The notes: generated from the sequence alone by a model not told the origin. Positions 1 to 11,099 are shown, counted from the first letter of the stretch. The stretch is 64,000 bases of DNA from Betaproteobacteria bacterium (GCA_016234705.1 JACRAS010000212.1:1-64000); one strand, 5' to 3'. Numbers and translations are program-made.

Positions 1-3000
1 CCACGTTCAACAACAGCGGCACGCTGCGGCGCAGTACGAACACGGGCACGGCGGTGCTGGGCAGCGATATCGGTCAGGGTGCGGGCAATGTGACGCTGAA
101 CAACACGGGCAGCATCGAGGTGCAAACCGGGACGCTGGAGGTCGGTCTGAACAGTACCAGTTTCCCGACTAACGCCGGGGTCATCGATGTCGCTTCTGGC
201 GCGACTTTCAGCACGAACAACAAAAACCTCGCCAACGCGACAACCGGAACGATCCGCGGCTCGGGAACGGTAAATCTCACCGCCGCAACGCTCACGAACA
301 GCGGCGTCATCCGGCCGGGAGGCCTCAACACGGTCGGTACGCTCAACATCACCGGCGTACTCACGAACAACCCGAGCGGCGTGCTCGAGTTCGAGTTGCA
401 AGGAACGGGCGGCGGGCAATACGACGTAATCGCCGCGACCGGCAACGTATCCCTCGGCGGCACCATCAAGGCGAACGATCTCGCCGGCTATCAAACGCTG
501 ACGGGCCACACGTATTCGATCATCACCTCCGGCGGAACGATCACCGGCACGCCATCTTTCGCGTCCGATACCGGGGGCAGCTATTCGGGCGCGGGAAGCC
601 CGACCTACGTCATGACTGCCACTGCTAACGGCGCGGCGCAGTTCACCTGGAGTGGAATCACCGACAACTTCTGGGACACCGCGTCCAACTGGACCTCGAA
701 CCATATTCCGACGAGCACCGAGATCGCCGTCATCGACGGGGCGGGCGTCAAGACTGTCCAGGTGCGAAGCACCGGCGGCGCCCAGTCGCCGCGCGGTGTC
801 ATGTTCGGGTCGCAGGGCGGGACCGACAACCTGACGATCGGCAGCGGCACGCTGGATATCGGCCTCAGCGGGATGAGTGTGCCGGCGACCTCTACGCTGA
901 CCCTTTCCGGCGGCACGCTGTCGGGCACGGGCAACGTGATCACCAATGGGGCATTCACCTGGTCGGGGGGCACGATACAGGGCGCGGCGGGGATTGCGAC
1001 CTTTGGGGCGAGCACGGTGGGCGCTGCGCCGGTGCTCAATGCGACGACCTGGGCGAACACCGGCACGGTGACGATCGGCGGTACGGACCGGTTGTCGCTG
1101 AACAGTTCGGCCACGTTCAACAACCAGACGGGCGGCACGCTGCTGCTCTCGGGCACCAATGTCAATCCGCTGGTGCATGCCGGGGGCACCGGCGCGCACG
1201 TGCTGTCCAACTCGGGGCTGATCCACAAGACGTCGAGCGCGGCGCAGACGCTGCTCAATTTGGGCACGTTCAACAACAACGCGAGCGGTACACTCGATGT
1301 GGATGCGGGCACGCTGACGATGGCGGTGGGCGGCACACACACGGGCACCTTCAACGTCGATCCGGGGGCGACGCTCAGCTTCGCGGCCGGTACGCATGCG
1401 CTCAACGCCGGGGTGAGCTTCACCGGCACCGGGGCGCTGAGCGTGGCGGGGGCGACGCTGAATGTGAACACACCGCTTGCCTTCAGTGCCACGGCGCCAA
1501 GCCTGTCGGTGAGCTCGGGTACGGTGAATGCGGCCTCGCTCCTGACCCTGAGCGATGCGTTCACCTGGTCGGGGGGCACGATACAGGGCGCGGCGGGGCT
1601 CTCGACTTCGGGGGCGAGCACGGTGGGCGCAGTGCCGGTGCTCGATGCGACCACCTGGGCGAACACGGGCACGGTGACGATCGGCGGTACGGACCGGTTG
1701 TCGCTGACCAATTCGGCCACGTTCAACAACCAGACGGGCGGCACGCTGCTGCTCTCGGGCACGAACGCCAATCCGCTGGTGCATGCCGGGGGGAGCGGGG
1801 CGCACGTGCTGTCCAACTCGGGGCTGATCCACAAGACGTCGAGCGCGGCGCAGACGCTGCTCAATGCGGGCACATTCAACAATACAAGTACAGGCGTGAT
1901 CGCGGTCGACGCCGGCACGCTGGGCGTCGGCTCCACCACTTTTGCTCAGTCCGGGACCATTAACATCGCAACGGGCGCTACGTTCAGCCGCGCCGCTGGC
2001 TTCACCAACACCGGCACCTTGTCCGGCACCGGCACGATCGCGGTTGGCACGGGCGCGTCGAAGCTGGTCAATCAAGGCATCATCAACCCGGGCGGAACGG
2101 GGGCGACTGGCACGCTGGCGATCACGGGTGATGTGCAACTCTCCACCGGTTCCAATCTGAACATGGAGTTGGGCGGCGCGGCGGCAGGCCAATTCGACAA
2201 GCTGACGGTATCCGGCGCGGCAACACTGGGCGGCATGCTGACAAGCACACTGATCAACGGTTTCGTCCCGAGTGGGCAGAACTTCGACGTGATCACCGCA
2301 GGCTCGGCCAGCGGCAGTTTTGCGACCTCGAACCTGCCTTTCGGCATCAATGGCGCCATCGTCGCCAGCCTCTATCGCCTCACGCACACGGGCGGCACCT
2401 GCGCCGGCGTGTGCTGGGACGGCGGTGCCGCCACGACCAACTGGACCGACGTCGGCAACTGGGCGGGTGATGTGCTACCGGGCAGCACGGACGTCGCTTA
2501 TCTCAACCTGGTGGCCGGGGTCACGGTCAATCTCGCCAACAGCAGCCAGAGCGTCAAGGGCCTCAACTCAAACGCGAACAACCACCTGATTCTCGGCACG
2601 GGCGGCGTGCTCAGCCTGAACGATTCCGGCACCACCTCGACGCTGGCAGGGAACCTCAGCATCAGCGGCGGCACGCTCACCGCCAACGGTCCCTTGTCAC
2701 TGGCCAATCTGACCCAGTCTTCCGGCATCCTGCAGGGCGGTGGCGCCGTGTCGGTGGGGACATTCAACTGGACCGGCGGCACGCTCACCGGCATCGGTGC
2801 CGTGACCGTGAATACCGCGCTGAACATGCCGGCCGGAATCTCTTCGAATGCCTGGAACTATACTTTCCTGGACGGCAAGACGCTCACCAACAATGGCACC
2901 GCGACGCTGGGTTCGAATCAGAATATGGGCGGCAACGGGGCGGATCTGCGCCTTCTGAACAGTGCTGCCATCAATAACGCCGGCACCTGGAACATCAATT

Positions 3001-5861
3001 ACGCCAACATCAACAACACCGGCACCAATGTCTTCAACAATACTGGCACGCTGAATATCGGCGCACTAGGCGAGGGCGGCACCATCAACACAGCTTTCGT
3101 CAGCAGCGGTACGGTCAATGTGGCCGGTACGGGAATGGTGCTGGGTAATGGCGGCAGCGGCAATGGCACATTCAATATCGCCTCCGGCACGACACTGGCA
3201 ACGAGCGGACCGACGCTTGCGCTGGGCAACCTGGTCCTGGGCGGCACCATCACCGGCAGCGGCAGCCTGAGCGTCACCAACAGCTTCAGCCAGACCATCG
3301 GCACCCTTGGCAGCACGCTTAACAGCATTTCCCTCAACCAGGCCAGCGGCAACCTGAATGTCCCCGCCCTGACCGCGGCCAATGCCATCACCCTGTCGAC
3401 GGTGGCCGGGGACGTGGTCCTCAACGGGGTGCAGTCCACCACGGCTCCCGGCAGCAGCATTGTCGCCACCTCCGCTGCCGGTTTCACCAATAATGCCGGT
3501 GCGGGCGCCCTGTCGGCTGGCAGCGGCGGGCGCTGGCTCGTTTATGCGGGCAGCCCGGCAAATATCTCCAAGGGTGGCCTGATCCCGACGCTCTATCAAT
3601 ACAACACGGCATTTGGGGGAACGGTCGCTTCAACAGGCAGCGGCTTTGTTTACGCTTCGCCTCTCTATGTCGACGCCAACTTTACCGGGATCTTGTCGAG
3701 CACCTTTGGCGCGAGTCCGGCGGCAACGCCCGGATACCTTCTGCGCGGCCTGGATAGCGGCGATACCGCCACGGCGGCGGCGATCACGGGCAGCGCCGCT
3801 TATTCGAACTGGCCGATCAGCGCATCGACCGCGGCCGGATCCTACGCCCTGCAATACGCGAGCGGCCTGTCCGCGTCGGCTTTCTACTCCCTGACGCCGG
3901 GAACTTCGCAAAGTTACACCGTGAACCCGGCCATCCTGCAAGTCATTGCCGTTACGCTCAGCGGCACGACGAGCAAGACCTACGACGGCACCACCAACGC
4001 CAGTTTGGCGCCGGGCAATTTCCTGCTTAACGGGTTTATCAGCACCGATTCGGCTAGCGTTACCAAGACCACCGGCACCTATGCCAGTAAGAGCGTCGGA
4101 AACAACATCCAGGTCAGCACCTCGCTCGCCTCATCCGACTTCAGTCCTGGCGGCGGTACGAACCTGTCCAACTATATTCTGCCGACCAGCGCGGCGGGCA
4201 ATATCGGCGTTATTACTCCGGCGAGCCTGACGCTGAGCGGCCTGGCGGCGCAGAACAAGGTCTATGACGCGACGACGGTGGCGACCGTGAGCGGCACACT
4301 CGCCGGCGTGATTGCGGGCGACGCCGTCAGTCTTGCGACTTCGACTGCGACGTTCAACAACAAGAATGTCGGCGTAGCCAAGCCGGTGACCGTGACCGGC
4401 CTTAGCCTTACCGGCGCGGATGCCGGCAACTACAGCTTCACTCCCGCGACTGGCGCGACGCTGACCGCGGACATCACCCCGGCGAGCCTGACGCTGAGCG
4501 GCCTCGCGGCGCGGAACAAGGTGTATGACGCGACGACGGTAGCCACGCTTAGCGGGACGGCGGCATTTGCCGGCGTCCTCGGCACCGACGTGGTCACGCT
4601 GAGCGGGAACGCCAGCGCGAGCTTTGCCGACAAGAATGTGGGCGTAGCCAAGCCGATAAACGTGAGCGGTCTCACGCTTTCCGGTGTGGATGCGGGCAAC
4701 TACGCGCTGACCAATACCAGCGCCAGTGCTACTGCGGACATCACCCCGGCGAGCCTGACATTGAGCGGGCTATCTGCGCAGAACAAGGTGTATGACGCGA
4801 CGACGGTAGCGAGTGTAAGCGGCACCCTCGCCGGCGTAATTGCGGGCGACGCCGTCAGTCTGGCGACTCCGACCGGCAGCTTCAACAACAAGAATGTCGG
4901 CAGCGCGAAGCCGGTAACCGTGACCGGCCTCGCCCTCACGGGTGCGGATGCCGGCAACTACAGCTTCACTTCCCCGAGCGGCGCGACACTGAGCGCCGAC
5001 ATCACTCCGGCGAGTCTGACGCTGAGCGGGCTATCGGCGCAGAACAAGGTGTATGACGCGACGACGGTGGCCACGATTACCGGGACGGCGGCATTCTCCG
5101 GCGTCCTCGGCACCGACGTCGTCAGTCTGGCGATTCCGACTGGCAGCTTCGATGACAAGAATGTCGGCAACGCGAAGCCAGTCACCGTGAGCGGCCTCAC
5201 CCTCACGGGTGCGGATGCCGGCAACTACCGCATCAGTGGTGCTCCGAGCGGACTGATTGCCGATATCACCGAGGCTCCGGCGGTCGCGCCTTTGCCGGCG
5301 ACCACCGCGCCGATCCTCGTTCAGGCGCTGAGCACGGTCGTGGCCACGACGCAGCAACAGCCGACGCAGGCGACAAGCCAGACGACGACGCCGGCTGCGC
5401 CGCCCCCGGTGCTTGCGGGCGCACCGGGTAACTCGGGTCCGCTACTGCTCGCCAACACCACGCAGACCATCGGCGGCACGGCGAATTCGTTTGGCGGTGG
5501 TTCTGTTGTGGATTCATTGCCCGCGACTTCCGCCGGTGGCGGCCTCGGTGCCCCGGCGAGTGGTGGTACTGCCGCAGGCGGCGCCCCCGCCGGCTCGTCT
5601 GGCGCGGCGCCAAGCGCGGGGGGCAGCTCCGGTAGCGGCTCCGGTACTGCCTCGGGCGGTGGTGGCGACAAACCCGCTGCGGACAAACCGGCAGCGGACA
5701 AACCCTCTGAAGCCAAGCTGGCGGATGACAAGTCGGCAAGCGCGAACAAGGACGACACCAAGGCCGAGGACAAGAAAGAGGACAAGAAGAAAGACGAAGT
5801 GACACCGGCCAAGAAAGCCGAAGGCAAGCCGGCGGCGAAGAAGCTCGCTACCTGCAGCTAG
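1..5861 (+). CDS. Giant repetitive surface adhesin with YDG repeats, 5' end outside window
   Basis: The reading frame is open from the first bases of the window, so the true start and any signal or secretion domain lie upstream. At least 1,950 residues remain. The first ~1,200 residues are Gly/Thr/Asn/Ser-rich beta-helix-like repeats (recurring ‘GTL’, ‘NTGT’, ‘FNN’ motifs) typical of filamentous-haemagglutinin-like exoproteins. Residues encoded at about 3.95-5.27 kb are five YDG/MBG-type repeats with ‘KVYDATTVA’ and ‘GADAGNY’ cores. A Gly/Ser/Ala linker follows, then a Lys/Asp/Ala-rich tail ending in Cys-Ser. No C-terminal beta-barrel or LPXTG is visible, so two-partner secretion is likelier than a classical autotransporter, which is inference. 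The FecR-domain gene follows 14 bp downstream and is probably co-transcribed. Confidence 0.85.
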   Translation, partial: TFNNSGTLRRSTNTGTAVLGSDIGQGAGNVTLNNTGSIEVQTGTLEVGLNSTSFPTNAGVIDVASGATFSTNNKNLANATTGTIRGSGTVNLTAATLTNSGVIRPGGLNTVGTLNITGVLTNNPSGVLEFELQGTGGGQYDVIAATGNVSLGGTIKANDLAGYQTLTGHTYSIITSGGTITGTPSFASDTGGSYSGAGSPTYVMTATANGAAQFTWSGITDNFWDTASNWTSNHIPTSTEIAVIDGAGVKTVQVRSTGGAQSPRGVMFGSQGGTDNLTIGSGTLDIGLSGMSVPATSTLTLSGGTLSGTGNVITNGAFTWSGGTIQGAAGIATFGASTVGAAPVLNATTWANTGTVTIGGTDRLSLNSSATFNNQTGGTLLLSGTNVNPLVHAGGTGAHVLSNSGLIHKTSSAAQTLLNLGTFNNNASGTLDVDAGTLTMAVGGTHTGTFNVDPGATLSFAAGTHALNAGVSFTGTGALSVAGATLNVNTPLAFSATAPSLSVSSGTVNAASLLTLSDAFTWSGGTIQGAAGLSTSGASTVGAVPVLDATTWANTGTVTIGGTDRLSLTNSATFNNQTGGTLLLSGTNANPLVHAGGSGAHVLSNSGLIHKTSSAAQTLLNAGTFNNTSTGVIAVDAGTLGVGSTTFAQSGTINIATGATFSRAAGFTNTGTLSGTGTIAVGTGASKLVNQGIINPGGTGATGTLAITGDVQLSTGSNLNMELGGAAAGQFDKLTVSGAATLGGMLTSTLINGFVPSGQNFDVITAGSASGSFATSNLPFGINGAIVASLYRLTHTGGTCAGVCWDGGAATTNWTDVGNWAGDVLPGSTDVAYLNLVAGVTVNLANSSQSVKGLNSNANNHLILGTGGVLSLNDSGTTSTLAGNLSISGGTLTANGPLSLANLTQSSGILQGGGAVSVGTFNWTGGTLTGIGAVTVNTALNMPAGISSNAWNYTFLDGKTLTNNGTATLGSNQNMGGNGADLRLLNSAAINNAGTWNINYANINNTGTNVFNNTGTLNIGALGEGGTINTAFVSSGTVNVAGTGMVLGNGGSGNGTFNIASGTTLATSGPTLALGNLVLGGTITGSGSLSVTNSFSQTIGTLGSTLNSISLNQASGNLNVPALTAANAITLSTVAGDVVLNGVQSTTAPGSSIVATSAAGFTNNAGAGALSAGSGGRWLVYAGSPANISKGGLIPTLYQYNTAFGGTVASTGSGFVYASPLYVDANFTGILSSTFGASPAATPGYLLRGLDSGDTATAAAITGSAAYSNWPISASTAAGSYALQYASGLSASAFYSLTPGTSQSYTVNPAILQVIAVTLSGTTSKTYDGTTNASLAPGNFLLNGFISTDSASVTKTTGTYASKSVGNNIQVSTSLASSDFSPGGGTNLSNYILPTSAAGNIGVITPASLTLSGLAAQNKVYDATTVATVSGTLAGVIAGDAVSLATSTATFNNKNVGVAKPVTVTGLSLTGADAGNYSFTPATGATLTADITPASLTLSGLAARNKVYDATTVATLSGTAAFAGVLGTDVVTLSGNASASFADKNVGVAKPINVSGLTLSGVDAGNYALTNTSASATADITPASLTLSGLSAQNKVYDATTVASVSGTLAGVIAGDAVSLATPTGSFNNKNVGSAKPVTVTGLALTGADAGNYSFTSPSGATLSADITPASLTLSGLSAQNKVYDATTVATITGTAAFSGVLGTDVVSLAIPTGSFDDKNVGNAKPVTVSGLTLTGADAGNYRISGAPSGLIADITEAPAVAPLPATTAPILVQALSTVVATTQQQPTQATSQTTTPAAPPPVLAGAPGNSGPLLLANTTQTIGGTANSFGGGSVVDSLPATSAGGGLGAPASGGTAAGGAPAGSSGAAPSAGGSSGSGSGTASGGGGDKPAADKPAADKPSEAKLADDKSASANKDDTKAEDKKEDKKKDEVTPAKKAEGKPAAKKLATCS
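951..1275 (+). repeat. Long direct repeat inside adhesin, copy 1
   Basis: About 325 bp that recur nearly identically 606 bp downstream (1557-1881). Both copies keep the reading frame, so the repeat encodes a duplicated block of about 108 residues in the beta-helix region. The few differences are scattered substitutions, which points to a recent duplication or gene conversion. Confidence 0.85.
1557..1881 (+). repeat. Long direct repeat inside adhesin, copy 2
   Basis: Second copy of the block at 951-1275. The spacing of 606 bp is exactly 202 codons, so recombination between copies would delete or add a unit without shifting the frame. Confidence 0.85.
4212..5270 (+). repeat. Four tandem YDG-type repeat units in adhesin
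   Basis: Four units of about 255-267 bp each begin with codons for ‘ITPASLTLSGL’ and contain ‘KVYDATTV’. They match the YDG repeat found in large bacterial surface proteins. Units 1 and 3 (with ‘GTLAGVIAGDAVSLAT’) resemble each other, and units 2 and 4 (with ‘GVLGTDVV’) resemble each other, suggesting that a two-unit block was duplicated. A more divergent unit precedes them at about 3.95-4.2 kb. Confidence 0.8.
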
Positions 5862-5875
5862 AAGGAGAGGCGAGC

Positions 5876-6607
5876 ATGCGAACACAAGTGTCCATTCTAT
5901 CCGCGCTGCTCGTTGCGGCCGCGGGCGCGCTAGCCGGCGTGGCCGAGGCGGCGAGCCCGGTGGGGCAGGTGACGCACCTCTCGGGCACGCTCATTGCCAA
6001 GCGCGCCGATGGCAGCACCAAGCTCTTTTCGACCAAGTCCGAAGTGCAGGAAGGCGACACGCTCGCCACCGAGCAGGAGACCTACGCGCGGATCAAATTC
6101 GCCGACGGGGGCGAAGTGGTGCTGCGGCCGGGATCGCAGTTGAAGGTCGCGGCGTATGCGTACGACCAGGCCAAGCCCGCGTCGGACAACATTGTGCTCA
6201 ACATGCTCAAGGGGGGTCTGCGCGCGGTGACCGGGCTGGTGGGCAAACGCAACCGCGACGCGGTGAACTTCGCTACTACCACGGCCACCATCGGCATCCG
6301 CGGCACCCACTTCGGCGCGCTGATCTGCCAGAACGACTGTGGCGGTGTGCCTACCGTCACCGGCAAGCCGCCGGAGAACGGGCTGCACCTGGATGTTGCC
6401 GACGGCGCCATCGTGGTCAAGAACGCGGCCGGCCAGCAGGTGATCTCGAGCGGCCAGTTCGGCTTCGTGCAAAGCGCCACCACGCCGCCGGTGATCGTGC
6501 CGCCGGCACAGGGCATACAGGTGACGATGCCGACCAGCATCAGCCAGAACAGTTCCTCCGGCCGCGGGGTGGGCAAGGCCAAAGAAGGCGAGTGCGCGGT
6601 GCAGTAA
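5876..6607 (+). CDS. FecR-domain secreted protein
   Basis: A 243-residue protein with an N-terminal signal peptide (about residues 1-25, ending near ‘AGVAEA’). The FecR domain shows as ‘VGQVTHLSGTLIAKR’, ‘VQEGDTLATEQETYARIKF’ and ‘GGEVVLRPGSQL’. The middle holds ‘TATIGIRGTHFGA’, common in stand-alone FecR proteins. A strong Shine-Dalgarno (AAGGAG) sits just ahead of the ATG. Unlike classical FecR it has no N-terminal anti-sigma region and no transmembrane regulator architecture, and no FecI-type sigma factor is nearby. Its position behind the adhesin suggests a periplasmic or surface role with that protein; this is inferred from context. Confidence 0.8.
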   Translation: MRTQVSILSALLVAAAGALAGVAEAASPVGQVTHLSGTLIAKRADGSTKLFSTKSEVQEGDTLATEQETYARIKFADGGEVVLRPGSQLKVAAYAYDQAKPASDNIVLNMLKGGLRAVTGLVGKRNRDAVNFATTTATIGIRGTHFGALICQNDCGGVPTVTGKPPENGLHLDVADGAIVVKNAAGQQVISSGQFGFVQSATTPPVIVPPAQGIQVTMPTSISQNSSSGRGVGKAKEGECAVQ

Positions 6608-6692
6608 ACAGGACTGTCTGAAATCGCTCTCTGAACAGCGGATTATTCGCGAAGATTACCACCGCGCAGCAGGAGCCACAGAACGATAATTT

Positions 6693-7064
6693 TTAGATGT
6701 CCCCTTTACCCTTCAGCCGGGTCTTGAGGTCGGCGAACGCCTTGTAGGTGGAAGGCGCCTCCGCTTCCCCGCTGCGGGCCGGCTCACCGCGCCCGGCCGA
6801 ATCCAGGTAGCGCGCGTGCTCGTTGTCGTGGCAGTAGATGCACAGCAGCTCCCAGTTGCTGCCATCGGGCGGATTGTTGTCGTGATTGTGGTCCTTGTGG
6901 TGCACCGTGAGCTGCTGCACGTTGGCGCGGGTGAATTCGCGCGCGCAGCGCCCGCAGACCCAGGGATAGATTTTCAACGCCTGCTCGCGATAATCCTTTT
7001 CTCGCAGGTCGCGTGTGCGCCTGGCTTCGGCCACAATTCGATCCAATTTGCCGGTGTCCGACAT
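6693..7064 (-). CDS. yajD: YajD-family HNH nuclease-like protein
   Basis: A 123-residue protein that closely resembles E. coli YajD through ‘[10 protein letters not shown]’, ‘LTVHH’, and ‘DGSNWELLC’ followed by a CxxCH motif. Zinc-type cysteine pairs lie at about C37/C40 and C75/C78, with the HNH histidines at H55/H56. The start at 7064 is chosen because GGAGGA lies 8 bp upstream, while upstream in-frame ATGs lack such a site. It is transcribed divergently from purL. The role of YajD is not established; nuclease activity is only expected from the fold. Confidence 0.85.
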   Translation of the reverse strand: MSDTGKLDRIVAEARRTRDLREKDYREQALKIYPWVCGRCAREFTRANVQQLTVHHKDHNHDNNPPDGSNWELLCIYCHDNEHARYLDSAGRGEPARSGEAEAPSTYKAFADLKTRLKGKGDI

Positions 7065-7151
7065 ACGCCCATCCTCCTTCGGGATCATTGTGCACCCCGT
7101 CTGATCGATCTTCAACCGCGGCCTGCTTCCGACACCGTAGCCTCGTTCCGC

Positions 7152-7157
7152 TATAAT
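7152..7157 (+). promoter_or_regulatory. Candidate -10 element of purL promoter
   Basis: A perfect TATAAT lies 24 bp ahead of the purL ATG, in the 117-bp gap between the divergent yajD and purL genes. No good -35 hexamer is seen at 17 bp spacing; TTCCGA about 19 bp upstream is the nearest. No PurR-like operator was recognised. Confidence 0.45.
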
Positions 7158-7181
7158 CGCGCTTTAACGGCGCAAGCTTTC

Positions 7182-10100
7182 ATGGCTGAAATACTCAAGC
7201 TGCGCGGCAGCCCCGCGCTGTCCGCGTTCCGTCTGGAAAAACTGCACGCGCGCCTGGCCGCAATCGCACCGGGCGCGCGCATTGCCGGCGCCGAATTCTG
7301 GCATTTCGTCGAAGCCGCGCACGCGCTCGACGCGCGCGAGCGCGCGGTGCTGGACCGGTTGCTCGTCTATGGTGAGTCGATACGGTCGGCGCCGCCCGCG
7401 GGCGAGCTGTATCTGGTGGTACCGCGCCTCGGCACCATCTCGCCCTGGTCTTCCAAAGCCACCGACATCGCGCGCCAGTGCGGCCTGCCGGCGGTGCAAC
7501 GCATTGAGCGCGGTATCGCTTATTACGTCGCGGGCGCGGACGGGCGGCGGGGAGAGGTCGCGTCCCTGCTGCACGATCGCATGACCGAAACCGTGCTCGA
7601 CAGCCTGGATCAGGCGGAGCGGCTGTTCCGTCACGTCGAGCCGCGGCCGCTCGCCGCGATCGATCTTTTCGCGCGCGGCCGCGCGGCGTTGGAGGAGGCC
7701 AATCGGGCCATGGGTCTGGCGCTGTCCGCCGACGAGATCGACTATCTGCTCGAACACTTTCGCGCCATCGGCCGCGATCCCACCGACGCCGAACTCACCA
7801 TGTTCGCGCAGGCCAATTCCGAGCACTGCCGCCACAAAATTTTCAACGCATCCTGGGTGATAGACGGCGTGGCCCAGGCGCATACGCTGTTCGGCATGAT
7901 CCGCGCGACGGAGAAGGCCAATCCACTGGGCACGGTGCTCGCCTATTCGGACAACTCCGCCATCATAGAAGGGCGCGAGATTGGGCGCTTTTATCCCGAC
8001 GCAGCCGGCCGCTACGCCTACCACCGCGAGGCCACGCACACCCTGATGAAGGTCGAGACGCACAACCATCCGACCGCGATCTCGCCCTTTCCCGGCGCGG
8101 CCACCGGCTCGGGCGGCGAAATCCGCGATGAGGGGGCGACCGGCCGCGGAGCCAAGCCCAAAGCCGGTCTTGCGGGTTTTTCGGTGTCGAATTTGCGCAT
8201 TCCGGGCGGGCTGCAACCGTGGGAAGCGGACCACGGCAAGCCCGGTCGCATAGCATCGGCGCTGGACATCATGCTCGAAGGGCCGATCGGCGCCGCGGCG
8301 TTCAACAACGAGTTCGGCCGCCCCAATCTCGCCGGCTATTTCCGCAGCTTCGAGATGGAGGCGGGCGGCGAGCTGCGCGGTTATCACAAGCCGATCATGA
8401 TCGCGGGCGGCGTGGGCAATATCGCCGCGCGCGATGCATTCAAGCTCGGACTGCTGCCGGGGTCATTGCTGATCCAGCTCGGCGGACCGGGGATGCTCAT
8501 CGGCATGGGCGGCGGCGCCGCCTCCAGCATGGCCACCGGCAGCAACACCGAGGACCTGGATTTCGATTCGGTGCAGCGCGGCAACGCCGAAATCCAGCGC
8601 CGCGCGCAGGAAGTCATCGACCGCTGCTGGCAGCTCGCCGATGCGAATCCGATCCTGTCGATCCACGACGTGGGCGCGGGCGGACTGTCGAATGCGCTGC
8701 CCGAACTGGCACATGGCGCCGGCCGCGGCGCGCGCCTGAACCTGCGCGCGGTGCCGAGCGAAGAGCCGGGCATGTCGCCGCGCGAAATCTGGTGCAACGA
8801 GGCGCAGGAGCGCTACGTCCTCGCGATAGCGCCTGCGCGGATCGACGAGTTTCGTGCCATCTGCGCGCGCGAGCGCTGCCCCTTTGCGGTACTCGGTGTA
8901 GCGACGCTGGAGCAGCGGCTCACGCTCGCCGACGAGCGCTACGCCAACCAGCCGGTGGACATGGACCTGGGCGTGCTGCTGGGCAAGCCGCCGCGCATGC
9001 TGCGCGAAGGCGCGCGCCGCGCGCGCGCGTTGCCGCCGTTCTCCGCCGCTGGCATCCCGCTCGATGATGCGTGCTACCGCGTGCTGCGCCATCCCACGGT
9101 GGCGGACAAGACTTTTCTCGTCAGCATCGGCGACCGCAGCGTCGGCGGGCTGTGCGCGCGCGATCCTTTCGTCGGTCCGTGGCAGACGCCGGTGGCCGAT
9201 TGCGCCGTGACTCTGCTAGGTTTCGGCGAGTACGCGGGCGAAGCCTATTGCATGGGCGAGCGCGCGCCGCTTGCCCTCATCGATGCCCCGGCCTCGGGGC
9301 GCATGGCGGTGGGCGAGGCGCTCACCAATCTGGCCGCGGCGCCGGTGGAATTGTCGCGGGTCAAACTTTCGGCCAACTGGATGGCCGCCGCGGGGCACGC
9401 GGGCGAGGACGCGGCGCTCTACGACACGGTACGCGCGGTGGCGCTGGAGCTGTGCCCGGCGCTGGGCATCGGCATTCCGGTGGGCAAGGATTCGCTGTCG
9501 ATGAAGACCACCTGGGAAGAGGGCGGGAGAAAAAAGGAAGTCGTCGCACCGCTCTCGCTTATCGTTTCCGCCTTCGCTCCCTGCGCCGACGCGCGCCGCG
9601 CGCTCACACCGCAACTGCGCCTGGATGCGGGCGCGAGCGAACTCGTCCTCGTTGATCTTGGGCGTGGCAGGAACCGCCTCGGCGGCTCGATCCTCGCACA
9701 GGTATACGGGCAGATGGGCAACGCGGCGCCGGATCTGGATGACGCGCCGGCGCTGAAGCGCTTTTTCGTGGCGGTGCAGGCGCTCAATCGTGACGGACTG
9801 CTGCTCGCCTATCACGACCGCTCCGATGGCGGCTTGTTTGCCGCCGTCTGCGAAATGGCGTTCGCCGCGCATTGCGGCCTGACTCTCGACCTCGATGTCC
9901 TCGATCTCGATCTCGTCTGTCGCGACGCCGGGGGCGGCCGGCCGGAAGCGGCGGCCGGGGGCGATCCCGAGCGCGTGCTCGCGGCGCTGTTCGCCGAGGA
10001 GCTGGGCGCGGTGCTGCAGGTGCGCGCGCAGGATCGCGACGCGGTGCTGTCGCGCCTGGTCGCGGAGGAGTTGCAGGCGCAGGTAATCGGAAGCCCGAAC

Positions 10101-11099
10101 GAGCGCGCCGAAATCCGCCTCATGCGCGGCGCGACGCCGGTGTTCGCGCAAAGGCGCATCGACCTGCAGCGCGCCTGGTCCGAGACCACTTGGCGCATGC
10201 AGGCGCTGCGCGACAATCCGGAATGCGCGCAGCAAGAGTACGACCGTATCCTCGATGCGAACGATCCCGGACTGCACGCCAAGCTCAGCTTCGATCCGGT
10301 GAAGGACATAGCCGCGCCCTACATCGCCGAAGGTACCCGGCCGAGGATCGCCATCTTGCGCGAACAGGGCGTGAACGGGCAGGTGGAAATGGCGGCGGCG
10401 TTCGACCGCGCCGGCTTCGACGCGACCGACGTGCACATGAGCGACGTCATTTCCGGGCGCGTTTCGCTCTCCGGCTACACGGGCTTCGCCGCCTGCGGCG
10501 GCTTCTCCTACGGCGACGTGCTCGGCGCGGGCGAGGGCTGGGCCAAGTCGATCCTGCTCAATGCGCGCGCGCGCGACGAGTTCGAGGCCTTCTTCGGCCG
10601 CGGCGACGTGTTTGCGCTGGGCGTGTGCAACGGCTGCCAGATGATGAGCAATCTGCACCAAATCATTCCCGGCGCCGCGCATTGGCCGAAGTTCCTGAAG
10701 AACAAGTCGGAGCAGTTCGAGGCGCGCTTCGTCATGGTCGAGGTGGCCGAGAGCCCGTCGCTGTTCTTCGCCGGCATGGGCGGCAGCCGCATGGCGGTGG
10801 CCACCGCCCACGGCGAGGGCAGGGCGGTGTTCGCCGATGGCGCCGCGCAGGCAAAGGCGCTGGTGGCGCTAAGATTCGTCGACAACCACGGCGCGGCGAC
10901 CGAGACCTATCCGGCCAACCCCAACGGCTCGCCCGCCGGCATCACCGGCCTCACCACCGCCGACGGCCGCTTCACCATACTCATGCCGCATCCGGAGCGT
11001 GTGTTCCGTAGCGTGCAGCAGTCCTGGCATCCAGAGGGATGGAAAGAGGATAGTCCCTGGATGCGCATGTTCCGCAATGCGCGCGTATGGGTGGAGTGA
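7182..11099 (+). CDS. purL: Phosphoribosylformylglycinamidine synthase (large single-chain type)
   Basis: The enzyme converts FGAR, glutamine and ATP to FGAM in purine biosynthesis, in the cytoplasm. The 1,305-residue length fits the proteobacterial single-chain enzyme, which joins PurS-like, synthetase and glutaminase parts. Visible motifs include ‘[10 protein letters not shown]’, ‘[17 protein letters not shown]’, ‘[11 protein letters not shown]’ and ‘[13 protein letters not shown]’. The C-terminal class I glutaminase has nucleophile Cys1149 in ‘GVCNGCQMM’ and catalytic His1270/Glu1272 in ‘MPHPERVF’. The start at 7182 (‘[10 protein letters not shown]’) is preferred over an upstream in-frame extension because homology begins there and a TATAAT lies just ahead. 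The last 13 bp overlap the next gene. Confidence 0.96.
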   Translation: MAEILKLRGSPALSAFRLEKLHARLAAIAPGARIAGAEFWHFVEAAHALDARERAVLDRLLVYGESIRSAPPAGELYLVVPRLGTISPWSSKATDIARQCGLPAVQRIERGIAYYVAGADGRRGEVASLLHDRMTETVLDSLDQAERLFRHVEPRPLAAIDLFARGRAALEEANRAMGLALSADEIDYLLEHFRAIGRDPTDAELTMFAQANSEHCRHKIFNASWVIDGVAQAHTLFGMIRATEKANPLGTVLAYSDNSAIIEGREIGRFYPDAAGRYAYHREATHTLMKVETHNHPTAISPFPGAATGSGGEIRDEGATGRGAKPKAGLAGFSVSNLRIPGGLQPWEADHGKPGRIASALDIMLEGPIGAAAFNNEFGRPNLAGYFRSFEMEAGGELRGYHKPIMIAGGVGNIAARDAFKLGLLPGSLLIQLGGPGMLIGMGGGAASSMATGSNTEDLDFDSVQRGNAEIQRRAQEVIDRCWQLADANPILSIHDVGAGGLSNALPELAHGAGRGARLNLRAVPSEEPGMSPREIWCNEAQERYVLAIAPARIDEFRAICARERCPFAVLGVATLEQRLTLADERYANQPVDMDLGVLLGKPPRMLREGARRARALPPFSAAGIPLDDACYRVLRHPTVADKTFLVSIGDRSVGGLCARDPFVGPWQTPVADCAVTLLGFGEYAGEAYCMGERAPLALIDAPASGRMAVGEALTNLAAAPVELSRVKLSANWMAAAGHAGEDAALYDTVRAVALELCPALGIGIPVGKDSLSMKTTWEEGGRKKEVVAPLSLIVSAFAPCADARRALTPQLRLDAGASELVLVDLGRGRNRLGGSILAQVYGQMGNAAPDLDDAPALKRFFVAVQALNRDGLLLAYHDRSDGGLFAAVCEMAFAAHCGLTLDLDVLDLDLVCRDAGGGRPEAAAGGDPERVLAALFAEELGAVLQVRAQDRDAVLSRLVAEELQAQVIGSPNERAEIRLMRGATPVFAQRRIDLQRAWSETTWRMQALRDNPECAQQEYDRILDANDPGLHAKLSFDPVKDIAAPYIAEGTRPRIAILREQGVNGQVEMAAAFDRAGFDATDVHMSDVISGRVSLSGYTGFAACGGFSYGDVLGAGEGWAKSILLNARARDEFEAFFGRGDVFALGVCNGCQMMSNLHQIIPGAAHWPKFLKNKSEQFEARFVMVEVAESPSLFFAGMGGSRMAVATAHGEGRAVFADGAAQAKALVALRFVDNHGAATETYPANPNGSPAGITGLTTADGRFTILMPHPERVFRSVQQSWHPEGWKEDSPWMRMFRNARVWVE

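Noticed and set aside
6816-7181. In-frame upstream extension of purL by 122 codons
   Set aside because: It runs antisense through yajD and past the TATAAT. PurL homology begins at 7182.
9216-10811. A 531-codon open frame on the - strand
   Set aside because: It lies wholly inside purL, is His/Arg/Ala-rich and shows no family motif.
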